From Penicillium oxalicum (taxonomy: Eukaryota > Ascomycota > Eurotiomycetes > Eurotiales > Aspergillaceae): a stretch of DNA of 64,000 bases. The stretch spans positions 3,968,001 through 4,032,000 of the forward strand of contig NC_064653.1 of assembly GCF_001723175.1 (NCBI RefSeq), read 5' to 3'. Positions 22,306 through 36,146 of this stretch are shown piece after piece; position 1 is the first letter of the stretch; every line of letters starts with the position of its first letter. Both the position numbers and the translations under genes were made by a program. The notes under the pieces are model-generated. The model was given only the letters and a program-made list of their open reading frames with translations. It made no database searches and was not told the origin of the DNA.

Positions 22306-23794
22306 TAGAGTCGGATTTTTGACGGAATGGCGGAATGACCTGCGCCTCTAAAATCTTTACCATATCGTCCCAACTCCAAGCCTCCGCATTGACCATACTG
22401 CCTTCGCCGTTTTCCTCCCGTCCTCACGTCTTTTCTTTCAGTCGTGTTCTGGACATTTTCTTTTCTTCGCTGCCAATTGTTTTCTTTTCCCCAATGATTA
22501 TCTGTCACTTGCTACATGCATTCTCTTGACCTAGACCTGCAGATTTCTGCGTACCTAAGGCGCTTCAACTTTCTTTTTTCCACTCAAATAAGTCGTAGTC
22601 AGGCGTTTGGAGATGAGGTACCTTTTAACTCAAAGAATAGGGTTTGAATGAGGCGGGATGGATGCAAAAAGTGAGGTGCGCAGGGTATCCATCCCGCCAA
22701 TCGGGTTGTATCCGTGGCACTCTCCATCGTATGACTTGGGTCGAAGCATCCCATTTCAGGCGTGCCATGGATTCCTTCGGCAGGTATCACTAGGTACTTG
22801 AGTAGCTACACGACGGACTGGAAGGGGGGATTTCATTCTAGTGCAGTGGTATGATACCCCACCGCCCGGCTATTGGAACCTGCTATACCAATTGGATGCT
22901 CAATCTGATACTCCACACAATACATTCACTTTAATATGTGTTCGGTCCCTGTTTGCATTCAGTAGCTGGTGGGACCAAGCTCGTGCTGGAACCGAACTTT
23001 GATGGAAATAGGTACCAGCCCGCAGTTTTTATTCAGCTGCCAACAGAAATTGATAAAGTAAGTCTCCGCTAGAATGAATAGGTATTCGCGGAAAGACCTG
23101 TTGGTCAACAATCATTGATCATGTGGTTGAAGACAGAGATGATCCGTAAGCGGGCAAAATCTCACCCTCCGGCGGGACATGTTCTAATCATCTTCGTTGG
23201 ATTCTATGGCTTGCAGGGGGGTTGAATGAAATGAGTAGGTATTTCTACATTGACCTCCACATGGAAACGGATTTCACTTTCTAAAGACAAACATTATATT
23301 ATCTATGAAATGACCATCGATCCTTCAACATCGTCACTGGAGCATCCTGCAAGATCGTCCCGAAGAGTCACCGCGCACAGTGTGGACTTGGTGCTGGAAG
23401 GACATGAAAGTCACGTTGCCAAGACCAAAGGCAGAAGACTCCACTCGCCCGGACAGATCACTCGGTAAAGTTCATCATATGACTCGCTCCATCAATGTAA
23501 ATGATTACCTGACAGAAGGAGGGACCAGGAAAGGAACGAAGCGCATGGGAAATCTGCTTTCTGCAGCCGAAGTATTGACAAACTCGCTAAAGAGGACAAG
23601 ACTACCGATCAACAGGCCGTGGCACAATCAAGCCGGACCGTCACCCAATTATTACAACCCCCTAAGAGATGTACAAACGTGAAGGTTGTAGATCCAGCGG
23701 CGACCGCAGCAACCACTGCCATGAAACCACGGGAAAGATAGCACATATTTCAGATTTGCAAACACCTCCTCCAAACTGCCCGTCATCCACCCGC
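22306..23794. other. Intergenic
   Basis: About 1.5 kb with no supportable gene. T-rich and AT-rich in places (22430-22600, 22900-23300). The minus-strand frame at 22272-22508 and the plus-strand frame at 23380-23682 carry no motif and are probably chance. Confidence 0.4.
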
Positions 23795-26133
<2,339 letters not shown>

Positions 26134-26796
26134 GATGGATGTCGGTGGCCGTCAACAGAGGGACAAGGGTCACAGTGAGGTTGATGGTGTGGAGGTGGAA
26201 AGAGAAGCACCACGCCAAATCGCCCGTCGACTGACCAAGGAATGCGGAAACTGAGGGGGGCCTGGGTAGGCTGTTCTCTTTCGAGCGGGCCGAGTGGAGT
26301 CCGCGCTTGCGATACTCCGGACCATAGTGCTAAGCATCAGGCGATGTCGTCACTTTTCAACACTCTGTTGACCTGATCAAATTCTCTCGAGGTGAGAGAT
26401 GGAAATGGTATTGATTGGCATCCAATTGATCGATTTAATTTTCAGTGACTATCTGACATCTACCCAAGGTCATTGAGCTCCGTGAGCTTGTTAGACGTGC
26501 AGCAAAGCTCACGTGGAGCCGCTTCAGGTTGGTGGTCTCGAGACTCACGTGAAAAGCGGGAGCCCACAGTACTCCATAAATGGTATAGCGCGCAGTGCTG
26601 AGTCAGCGTTTGTTTACCCGCCGTCTCTCCAACAACCGGAGCCAGGATGCTCTCCGCTATCGTGATCGCTTTTGAACCAACCTCAGCTAGGACCATCCCC
26701 ACTTTGGCAATCGCAAAGACAGTGGCTGCTCGAGAATTCGCCCTTCTCGCCAGGATAGTGTATTCGCCGCTGACCTGGCGAGCCAAAAACAACGCA
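26134..26796. promoter_or_regulatory. Shared promoter region of coronin and kinesin-14
   Basis: About 660 nt separate the two divergent starts. Two E-box-like sites are close together: TCACGTG at 26509-26515 and the full palindrome TCACGTGA at 26545-26552, 36 nt apart. These match bHLH sites such as those of Cbf1-like or SREBP-like factors. Their use here is inferred. Confidence 0.45.
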
Positions 26797-29784
26797 ATGG
26801 ACGAAGAAAACATGGTGCGCCCACCTCGCTTCTTGTCACTGTCGCAAGTTTGTTCCACTAACTTAGGGCTGGGAACGCAGCACCGCGCGTCAACTCGGTC
26901 GCGCATTCCACAGGCTGGTCTTCGAGAACTGAATCCTGCTACCGCCAACGCGCGATCCGGCATGTCAGGTATCCTGCCGCCAGGAACCATTGCGAAGAAA
27001 GCCCTTTCTCGTACAGCCTGCTTTGCGCCAATCTCATATTTCGCAAGGTGCTGACTTTTGATCGCAGCAACTCGGACGAAGCCAGCGGCCACAACTGAAG
27101 TCAAGAGGGCAGGCCCTACCACTCGGTCCGCAATGGGCGCACCAAAAGCGCATACTCGCGGTAACTCCTACACCTCTTCCACGACAACACGATCCGGGTC
27201 CACCGCCTCTCGATCAAACATGAGCAGTTTCTCGAATACAATGTCATACGGATCTCGCCCTGCATCAGCCATGGCGCGACCACAAACCTCTCTCGGAACG
27301 CGCAAACTTCATAGTACCTCCACCGCGACAGCGCGCCCAGCCACCTCTTTGGAACATCATGCCGATGACCATGCCGGAACCGTCCTTGGGAAAAGAAAGG
27401 GTATGACACAATCCATCTACTATTCCCTGCGTCATGAATCGAGCCATATTGGAGAACCCGAGTCAATGTTTCCTGATCCCCACCGGAGAGGCCGGGCCAA
27501 CCCTGAGTTCTCAACCCCAGAGGTTCTGCTCAAGCATGCATCACCTGGATCCTCTCCCGGTGTCTCCCCATGCATAGAGTGGAAGAAGCGCCATGTCAAT
27601 GATTGGTGTTTAACCACCGTGAGGCCACCGCTGCAATCGAAAGTCCCCATCCCCAGCCCGGCCAAGCCCGTTACAATTGCCCCAAAGCCATCCATGAAAA
27701 AGTCCAAACGGGCCCCCATCCCCATGTTCCTGGCAAAAGATTCTACGGTCACAGATTTTAACTGTTTATTAGATTCCGAGTGGGATCTTGAGTCCAAGGA
27801 GAAGAATATGGAGGAGATCATTGCCAGGGTTTTTACACGCGTCAACCAGTCCGGCCAAGAGAGCCAAGGCCTAAAAGAAGCTGTCGAAGTGTACAAAGCA
27901 AGAAGTATGTTGATCCAAGAAAATACCGAAGAGGGGTCAGATTTCTAACAAAGAGCCTAAGTTGCCGAGCTGGAACAATCTCGTGACAGCATCAATGAGA
28001 AGAACATGAAACTTCGGGTCGAGATGGAATCCTTGGCGCAGCAGCTCAACGCAGCAGAGAAGGCTTTGAGGGATGCACGTAGAGACCAAGAGATCGCCCT
28101 CGATGACTTAGACCGACAGCACCGCATAGAGTTGGAGAACACGCGGCAAGAGGGTGCCAAGGAGGTCGAGTCGTTGACGGCTCGATACGAAGAAGACATT
28201 CGAAGTTTGAAACGGAAATTTGAACATGAGATCGCGGAAGAAAAAGTCGCCCGCGTCCGAGAACTGGGCCAACTCACCTCCCAATCGGCTTTGGACATTC
28301 AAAGAACCGAGATGGAGTTGGATAAGAAGAATCGCGAGATTCACGCAGCTCAGTCTCAAATCCAGACCATGAAGAATGACCTGGATCGAGAGCGAAAATC
28401 AAATCTTGATCTTCGGCACAACCTCGATACGGTCAGCACAAACAGTGTGACTCTGGAATCAACCATCCGGGCGCTGAAAGCAAGAATTGAGTTCCTGGAG
28501 GGCGGAAGAGAAGAACAATCCCAAGCATTTGAACATTGCAACCAAAGAATGATGGATGCTCTGGCCGAAACTGAGGCCACGAAGGAGAAACTCCGCCGGG
28601 AGGAGACCCTTCGTCGGAAACTTCATAATCAAGTGCAAGAGCTCAAGGGTAATATCAGGGTTTTTTGCCGTGTTCGGCCACCCTTGAGCAGTGAACCATC
28701 TTCGTCCATCGCTCCCATGCAATATCCTGACGAGTTTGAGGATGCCAAGGAGATCAATGTGATGGGCCCTGAAGAGAGGAGTAGCCTGGGAACCGTCTCT
28801 CGCAAGAACAACACTTTTACCTTTGATCGGGTATTTGGTCCCTCCTCGCAAAACACCGAGGTCTTCGATGAGATCAGCCAACTGGTGCAGAGTGCATTGG
28901 ATGGGTATAATGTCTGTATCTTCTGTTACGGTCAGACTGGCAGTGGTAAGACTTATACCATGTCCTCGCAAGACGGCATGATTCCTCTCGCCGTTCACCA
29001 GATCTATGAGACCGCTCAAAGTTTAGAGGACAAGGGCTGGCGCTACACGATGGAAGGCAATTTTGTTGAGGTGTACAACGAGAACTTGAACGATCTTCTC
29101 GGAAACCCCAATGAATTGGACAAGAAAAAGCATGAGATCCGCCACGACATGCAACGAGGCAAGACGTTCATTACAGACATCACCACGGTTCAACTGGAAT
29201 CTCCCGAGATGGTTGAAACGATTCTCAAAAACGCCGCGGCCAACCGATCAGTTGCTGCCACCAAGGCAAATGAGCGTTCCTCGCGATCCCACTCGGTTTT
29301 CATCCTGAAGCTCAACGGCGAGAATCATATCACGGGTGAGCGCAGTGAGGGCACGCTCAACCTGGTTGATTTGGCTGGAAGTGAACGTCTGAGCCACAGC
29401 GGTGTCACGGGCGACCGTCTCAAGGAGACTCAAAACATCAATCGTAGTCTCAGTTCGCTCGGCGACGTGATTGCTGCTTTGGGGCAGGGCAAAGATGGCG
29501 GGCACATCCCCTACCGGAACAGCAAGGTATGTTTGTCATTCCACCTGGAATGAGGGAGCTCGCAGGGCATTCGACAAGGGTTTTTTTGCTGACCACTGTC
29601 TATCTAGCTCACTTATCTGCTCCAATTCTCGCTCGGTGGCAACTCCAAGACACTCATGTTCGTCATGGTCAGTCCCCTTCAGGCTCATCTCTCGGAAACA
29701 TTGACGAGCTTGAAGTTCGCCACCAAGGTCCACAACACTCATATCGGTACCGCTAAGCGCCAGGCGCGTGTTCGCGACCTTTGA
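26797..29784 (+). CDS. klpA: Kinesin-14 (KlpA/Kar3 type) minus-end motor
   Basis: C-terminal kinesin acting in spindle assembly. Five exons (26797-26814, 26914-27010, 27068-27904, 27962-29526, 29608-29784) keep phase and give 897 aa. The N-terminal third is Ser/Thr-rich and basic, the expected microtubule-binding tail. Residues about 318-530 form a long coiled coil (EMESLAQQLNAAEKALRDAR). The neck-motor junction ELKGNIRVFCRVRPP is the kinesin-14 signature. The motor has P-loop YGQTGSGKTYTM, switch I NERSSRSHSVF and switch II LVDLAGSERL, and ends HNTHIGTAKRQARVRDL. The 18-nt first exon and intron 2 are inferred from phase. The intron at 27905-27961 has a textbook CTAAC branch and removes two in-frame stops. 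Longer than A. nidulans KlpA as I remember it. Confidence 0.92.
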
Positions 29785-30253
29785 GCATGGCTTGACCAGT
29801 CGTTGTTACTTGTTTCCTCTCACCCTCCCACCAAATTCCATTTCTGCATATAATTCCCCCACGAGCCGGAAGCTCTCTCTTCTCTTGGTGTAGGCAGAGG
29901 TCTTTAACGATCCTGTCCTCTTGTCTACACCGGTGTCTCGGTTTACGATCTCCTTGTTATCCCCCTCCCGCTGCTCTGTGATTCATTGGTCTTTATTCGG
30001 AAGATCGCTGGATGGGATGTTTTCTTTTTGCTCTTGATATCGATGATTCATTCTACTCCTACGTCAAGTCTACTTTCTGGTGCAGGTGAATAGGATGAGA
30101 TGCCTTTCATTCGCCATTGTACATACAGGAATGAGCTGAAGTTTTGAATAACCTCCTCGTACATAACCATACAATATCGCATCCTTTCCCAAAGCCATAA
30201 TAAGTCCAGACAGATCACTAGCCCCCACAGTTATGAAGCAGTTGCAGAGGCCA
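29785..30253. other. Intergenic, convergent 3' ends
   Basis: About 470 nt between the kinesin (+) and hydrolase (-) stops. Pyrimidine-rich, with no coding signal; both 3' UTRs should lie here. Confidence 0.4.
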
Positions 30254-31252
30254 TCATGTTTTCTTCTCTCCGTTTCTGCGAGAGCGACCTCCGATAAAGC
30301 GGCGAATATCTCTGAGGACGTCCGTTTCCCTCTCAACCATGGGGAAATGGCCGCAATTTCTGTATCGGATGAGGATGCTGTTAGGGATTCTTTCCTTTGT
30401 AGCCACAGCAACTTCCTCACGACCGAAAAAGTCATCCAGCCCAAACATAATCAGTGTGTCGGCTCGTACAAGGCTGAGGTCAAGGAACATCTTCTGCGCC
30501 TTCTTCCACGGGCGATCGGCAGCTTTCTGGCGGAGGAAGGTCCAAGCTGAGAATTCTTCACCACCGAAAGAGTCCACGAGGCCATCGACGTGTGTGGGAG
30601 GGTCGAAGAAAAAAAGCGGCCAGATTTTGTGCATTTCCTTGGTGAATTGTTCGTTTGAGACTGGCTTCAGCTGAGTGGCCCTTTCCCATGCATTACCGTA
30701 GGCAGGATCATACTGGGTGGCTGCAAGATCAACGAGGCGCAAGTCAGGTTGACCGAGAACGTGGGGAGAAATTAGGATGAGCTTTTTAACTCGGTCAACG
30801 TAGGTTTCGGCATAGCCCAGAGCGATGGAGCCACCGTTGGAGTGGCCCAGAATGACGGGAAACTGATCCACTCCCAGATGCAGACGGAGCTCCTCAACGT
30901 CAGAAACCATATCCATCGTGCTCATCTTCTCGGACCATGGCATTTGCGAAGAATTTCCAGTACCGCGTGGATGAAGGAAAATCAAGGTGTAGGGTTCATG
31001 TTCACGACGGCCACGGCGGCGGGAGGGTGGTGCCCACAACTCCGTGAGAAAGTGCTGGAGATATCGTGATCCCATACCCCATCCAGGACACTGGACCATG
31101 ATGAAATTGTCTCGGGGCTCATGATTCATAGCCCAAGGTGGGCGGTAAACGATGTACTCGAGAGTCACTCCAGTGTTTGGAGAGATGAACTGGTGCGTTC
31201 CATGTTCAAAACGAAGCCGTGGATCAGACCGGAATCGGTACACCGAGTCCAT
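30254..31252 (-). CDS. Alpha/beta hydrolase
   Basis: 332 aa, one exon, true ATG at 31252. An alpha/beta hydrolase fold is shown by an oxyanion-type region (NFIMVQCPGWGMGSRYLQHF; LHPRGTGNSS), the nucleophile elbow GHSNGGSIAL, a late acid (IMFGLDDFFG) and catalytic His (CGHFPMVERET). HPRGTGNSS recalls the HG-x-G-x-S loop of proline iminopeptidase-like and epoxide-hydrolase-like enzymes, but substrate cannot be assigned. No signal peptide or membrane anchor, so probably cytosolic. About 225 nt separate it from the Nudix-eIF2B-like gene upstream on the same strand. Confidence 0.85.
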   Translation of the reverse strand: MDSVYRFRSDPRLRFEHGTHQFISPNTGVTLEYIVYRPPWAMNHEPRDNFIMVQCPGWGMGSRYLQHFLTELWAPPSRRRGRREHEPYTLIFLHPRGTGNSSQMPWSEKMSTMDMVSDVEELRLHLGVDQFPVILGHSNGGSIALGYAETYVDRVKKLILISPHVLGQPDLRLVDLAATQYDPAYGNAWERATQLKPVSNEQFTKEMHKIWPLFFFDPPTHVDGLVDSFGGEEFSAWTFLRQKAADRPWKKAQKMFLDLSLVRADTLIMFGLDDFFGREEVAVATKERIPNSILIRYRNCGHFPMVERETDVLRDIRRFIGGRSRRNGEKKT

Positions 31253-31479
31253 GGAGGCGTGTGTTGCGAATCAATGCGGATGGAGTACGCAAGAGAAGGG
31301 TGGTGATGCTATGTGAGAGGAAAGGAGATAGGAATCACGGCGCGTCAGGGTTGAGAGCTGACGAAAAGTCGACACAGACACGAGGGGTGCAGGCGCAACA
31401 TTGTGATCACTTTTGATTCCAGACAGTGCGATATCTGTTGTTTGCCACAAGCAACTACGTAGGTATTGACCCCCACGCC

Positions 31480-33131
31480 TCAAATCGACATAGACCAGAG
31501 AAAACCAAAATACCTATGTGTCTTCCTCTGCACCTCAACAGCTTTCCCGTATATTGCTGACGGCTTCATTGGGCCATCTTCGGTAATAAAAACATCAATC
31601 AGTTCTGACGGAACCCATTCGAAATAGGGATTTCTCACAGTGACAGAACAAGATGGTGTTTGGCCTGTCGAATGTTCTTGAAGAACATCCCAGCCTTTTA
31701 GTTCGCTCAGAGACCATGAATTCGTCACTTCGGCCGGATTATTCTCTTCGATTTGATGCTCAGAGTCATCAGCTGGCTCGGCCACTTTCTCTTGTGAGCT
31801 CAACACAAGAATCTTGGCTCTCGGGCTCACATGCTTCGCACAAAGCACAGCAGGGAGTGACCCAGCTTTGTTGCTGACAGAACCTGAGCCCGAGATGCGG
31901 TCTGCACCTAGCAGAACAAAGTCGACATCTTGTGCAGCGAGAGCAGCCGCGGCGTCAGTGTATACGCTGATGTGGAAGCGTTTCGTCTCGGAATCTTTGA
32001 GTGCAGATTGGGACTCGAACAGCAAGGATGCAGCCATACTTGCCCCTTCGAAAAGAGGTCTTGACTCCAGAATTCGGAGATCAAGCTGTGATATGGGCGA
32101 CGACTGAAATATCTTCAAGATACAATTTCGAATGGTTGAACTTGCGGAGAGGGTTAAAACTGTCAGCTTGTGGACCTTTTCTGGCGGCAAGTTGGTGAAA
32201 TAGGCCGACTGGAGATAGCTATCAAAGGCTTTGATAATATGTGTAGCGGTCTTGTGGCGACTCTCGAGATGGCGATCCACAAGTGAGAGGATGCTGCTCC
32301 ATTGGCCCTGCAAATCCCGGTCCTTGATCTGATCCAGGTCGCCCAGAATGCTCAGCAAAGCATTCAAGGTTGCAGACCCCATGCTCTCCCGGCCGTTCTT
32401 CCAGATGTGCCAGGCAACGATACGAACAGTATCCCACCAGTTCTTGTCGTTCTCTAGGTAAATGATGGTATCGCGAAACACCTTGATCCCAATTGTCGTG
32501 AGCTCATGGGAGCCGCTGGAGTGGTCGTTCTTCAGTTGGACCAGGCCAGAGTGGAGGGCACGGCTGGCGCTGTCATTTAACCACATTTCGAAATAGACTC
32601 TGCGGAGGCTTTCGGCCAGTCGAGGCACACCTCCAAAGCTTTCATCATCGACCACATCCTTGGGATTGAACCATTCCCACCCGTCGTGCTCCCAGTCGAT
32701 TTTGATGGCCGCTTCCCCCCTTCCACCCTCATGGGTATTCCTGAGTCGGAAAGCAAATGGGTAGATGATCCATTCGCGGCCGATCGAGGGGTCCCCAAGG
32801 CTATACGGTGTCCCTTGGCGCCACAACTCAATGTCCTGGCACGTTAGACCTGTCTCCTCCTTGATTTCGCGCCAGGCGGCTACGATGGGCAATTCGCCTG
32901 TCTCAATGCTGCCTGATATCGGAGCAAGGCAATGTCTTTATATGAAGTCAGTTCGGGCCCCGATGTTTCAGGGTGGGTGAAGGAGGAAAGAACGGACTGA
33001 TAGGTCCTGACTTTGTCGCTGCGCTTGAACAATGCGACCCTCTGTGAACCCAGGTTGCCGGTGAACAGGAAAGAAGACACGACTGGTCTCTTTTCCAGTT
33101 GTGACTTAAAACCAGCCCGTGACTCTGCCAT
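31480..33131 (-). CDS. Nudix hydrolase fused to an eIF2B-like domain
   Basis: 529 aa from two exons (33131-32998, 32935-31480, phase 2). Splicing completes the N-terminal Nudix domain: VALFKRSDKVRTYQ joins HCLAPISGSIETGE, and the full box G-x5-E-x7-REIKEETGL follows, so a pyrophosphatase-type active site looks intact. From about residue 210 the protein matches eIF2B alpha/beta/delta-like folds: helical HSGLVQLKNDHSSG, KVHKLTVLTLSASSTI, then VDFVLLGADRISGSGSVSNKAG, where GADR and the NKAG turn are hallmarks also shared by methylthioribose-phosphate isomerases. So it is either a translation-factor relative or a sugar-phosphate isomerase relative with a Nudix partner. The start is the first ATG that leaves the Nudix fold complete; the very C-terminus could be spliced differently. 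Confidence 0.85.
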
Positions 33132-34505
33132 TTCCGCTTGTCTTCCTAGACGATGATAGAACTCTGGGTCGTTCGATGGAACTTCGTTGCGAGTATGATG
33201 TGTGGCGGTTGGCAATAGCTCACGAGTTCACAATTGAAGTTCTTGACTGAGAACGGAGAAGGCGTGCGTTATGTCATGATCACATCACGTCCGCGGAACT
33301 AACTTCGTGAGCCCGAGCGGTAACGACAATGCGACAATTTTTGATTCCACACTCGTCGCCACGGTCGTACTCCATCATATCATATGACGGACATCCAAAT
33401 TTCAGAAAGTAGTAAAGGGGAAAACAATCTTGGGCAATCATTGCATCTTTGCTGGAGTGCCACCCGTGCTTGGCGCCGAGTGGGACAAACGGGGCGGCGG
33501 GCTGTGGCCCAAAAAATACGGCGATCCTTCGTGTTCGACCCTCAATTATATCAAGTCATGTTTCCTAGGTGACTTCTATTCAAGGGAAGTCTTTGAAAAT
33601 GTTTTTCTTGGGAAGGTGCCAGCTCTGCTCAAAGAGAGAAGCTCATGGCGGGAGTTGACCGGTCTGATTGATTCCAGTCTGTACTCTCTAACGACCGGAC
33701 AGTCACCTGCGTGAGAGAAGTTAGACAAGCCTGATGACGACTCATTAGAAATAATGTGATTTGATCAATTCAAACTCAGCTTCTAACTGAGCCCAGCGAG
33801 GGCTAGGGTTGTAGCGTCTGGATGATCTTTGGTTCTTCCATTGTGATCATGTCTTGATACCTATGCCAGAACTCTGATCTACCGAGGAGCTTGTTTTATG
33901 TATTATACTTCTGGAACTGCCCAAAAATCACCCTCTCCTACGGTCTACATTCTATAATTTCACCCATTGGCTCTTCACTCTAACATGTATTCAAACCAAA
34001 TGCCTCCCGCGAGGCTTCTAGAACCTCACGTACTTCAACATGTTCCTATAAAGGGGTGTCACATATATATATTCTGAAAGAACATGCAGCACTACAGATT
34101 GCTATTCTGTCATCAATTTTGCAGCCTGGCTCCATATGCGACTGACCATGCTCTGATTACCTACGCTTGTTTCTTGACAAGATACGCAGTTTCCCATCAA
34201 ACGTGCATTTCAGGGCTCTCGCTGGGGGCTGCAAACACGTGCACTAAGCAAATATCAATATAGAATGACGTCATACCGATGTAGTGATCAATGTCCCGTC
34301 ATTTCCAATCTACTTGATGGAAGATCATAAGTATCTAAGGTATGCGGCTCCAGCTTGTGAAACTCTTCAGATTTGATCTTCAAGAAATCTTTTGGCATCT
34401 ACGTATTGCCCAATATAGAGAGACCAGCCACGGCTTTTCAAGATACTTTCTGTCCATCCAGTACTTCACAAGTCCTTTCCAGGCACGACACAACCCGCCA
34501 TTACC
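33132..34505. other. Intergenic
   Basis: About 1.4 kb. AT-rich in its second half (33720-34380) and without a supportable gene. Short plus-strand frames at 33384-33714 have no motif and no proper ATG context. Confidence 0.4.
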
Positions 34506-35244
34506 ATGCCGACCTTGACTGGATCCTGTTACTGCCGAAAGCTTGAATACGAGCTCCGACTCGAATCGACAGAGGATGCACGTACAACAATTTGCCACTG
34601 TCAAAACTGTAAAGTAGAGCCTCCTTTTACAGCTGCCCCTTGAATTTTTCCCCAGCCGGAGCAGGAAATCAACTTTCGACCTAGGCTATCCACACAAAGG
34701 AGGCAACGTGCTCTATCAAATTTGTTGCTGATGTCTTCTGGGTGATTGGGTGGGTAGAAAGCGTTCGGAACCAACTACGGACTAACTGCCAAAGTGTCCA
34801 AGGATGTCTTTCACTTGACCAAAGGCCAGCCGAAGGAGCATGCCGCAGATAATGGGTCCGGGGTGACCATTTATCGCCACTTCTGCGATACTTGTGGAAG
34901 CTTTCTTCTGGAGTTTGGGGTACGTTTGTGCTGCGAAATAGTCAACTTGGTTTTGAGGAAAAACCACATGAGAGGCTGTGGCGGATTGGGTCAGAGATCC
35001 TCATTGACACTCATCAGGAGAATGCAAAGGACCAGTTCCGCTATATCTGCGTGGGGTCCCTTGATGATCCAGAAGCGCTTCCACCTAAAGGAGAGTTCTT
35101 TTGCAAGTCCCGAGCGTCATGGATGCCAGAAATTCCAAGTGAGTTCCATCTTTCCTATTGGGGAAAATGTATGCAACCAAGCTTTAGTTGTCGGTAGTAC
35201 TGACACTAGCAGATCTCTTCCATAAGCAAGAGATCAAAGAATGA
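34506..35244 (+). CDS. GFA/CENP-V domain zinc protein
   Basis: A small Mss4-fold zinc protein of the glutathione-dependent formaldehyde-activating (GFA)/CENP-V family. It is hidden by introns: four exons (34506-34613, 34758-34919, 35018-35138, 35213-35244) keep phase and give 140 aa. Exon 1 MPTLTGSCYCRKLEYEL carries the CxC pair; it ends CHCQNCK. Exon 2 has FGTNYGLTAK and YRHFCDTCGSFLLEFG. Exon 3 has YICVGSLDDPEALPPKGEFF, and the end is NLFHKQEIKE. All Cys ligands expected for the zinc sites are present. Most members have no proven activity, so formaldehyde detoxification should not be assumed. Confidence 0.85.
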
Positions 35245-35429
35245 GACGGGAGACAAAGTATTGGGGAAAGGCTTTACTTGGTGTAGAGGGAAAGGTCGTT
35301 TGGCAGACGCGCGGCGACGCCTGGGCAGGGAGCAATTTACCGATCACTGAGGAAGCAACTAAAACCCACTGAAAAACGTCATATGTCCAGACATAATTCA
35401 TCAAAGCTACCTGAAAAAATAAAGGTCCA

Positions 35430-36146
35430 TCACCGTTGATCGATGCTCACGCTCTTCAACACCAAATCTGGCCCAATCAATTTCTCCCTGATGGACAACC
35501 CATTCAAGTAGTCATTACTATCCACCCGTCGATACCCATCCTCCAAGGTTTTTTCGATGCCCGCCAGTACATGTCTCTTGGCGGTACGATCTCGAGCTTC
35601 TTGGAGGTCGGTATCGACAAAGACACGATAATCCACGAGACTAGCCAAATCACGCCAACCAGGCTCATCGAGGAGCAGGTAGTTCCCTTCCACAATGATG
35701 ATATTCGATTCGGGGGTTATCACCACCCCATCTTCGACTGGGTCTTTGACTTGGTGGTCAAAAGCGGGAGCTTGCATGACTTCTGATGGAGCCCACCGGC
35801 CGGTCTTTGACGCCGCCCGCGGCGTCTTGTCGGACCACTGGCGAAGTTGGTGCATGAACTTGACGAATCGCTTGACGTCAAAGGTCCACGGGGCACCACG
35901 TCGAATGTAGGCTTCCTGGGCGTTGGGAAGGCGATCGAGTTCAGAGCGCGGCAGGTGGAACCCATCCATGGACAAAAGAGTGGCGTGAATGCTTGGGTCC
36001 TGATTCAACTGCTGGACCACGGCTTGCGCCGTAGTCGTCTTGCCCGAGCCGGGCACTCCTGCGATAGCCACGAGATATCGTGGCTTGGAGTGCGCGCTGG
36101 CCTTTTGGCGGATGGTGTCTGCCAGTCGCGTATATTCCGAGTCCAT
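35430..36146 (-). CDS. P-loop kinase of the uridine kinase/phosphoribulokinase superfamily
   Basis: 238 aa, one exon. The Walker A motif AGVPGSGKTTTA at about residues 29-40 is followed by LLSMDGFHLPRSELD (a substrate/Mg-binding Asp), IIIVEGNYLLLDEPGW (Walker B-like) and a lid-region Arg set (DRTAKRHVLAGI). This layout fits the YFH7/YggC-like and uridine kinase-like group. Small-molecule kinases such as uridine, nicotinamide riboside or sugar kinases are all possible; nothing in the sequence decides. No targeting signal. Confidence 0.85.
   Translation of the reverse strand: MDSEYTRLADTIRQKASAHSKPRYLVAIAGVPGSGKTTTAQAVVQQLNQDPSIHATLLSMDGFHLPRSELDRLPNAQEAYIRRGAPWTFDVKRFVKFMHQLRQWSDKTPRAASKTGRWAPSEVMQAPAFDHQVKDPVEDGVVITPESNIIIVEGNYLLLDEPGWRDLASLVDYRVFVDTDLQEARDRTAKRHVLAGIEKTLEDGYRRVDSNDYLNGLSIREKLIGPDLVLKSVSIDQR

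Noticed and set aside
27940..27960. Two in-frame stops in the kinesin gene
   Set aside because: They lie inside a 57-nt intron with good donor GTATGT, branch CTAAC and an acceptor that keeps phase.
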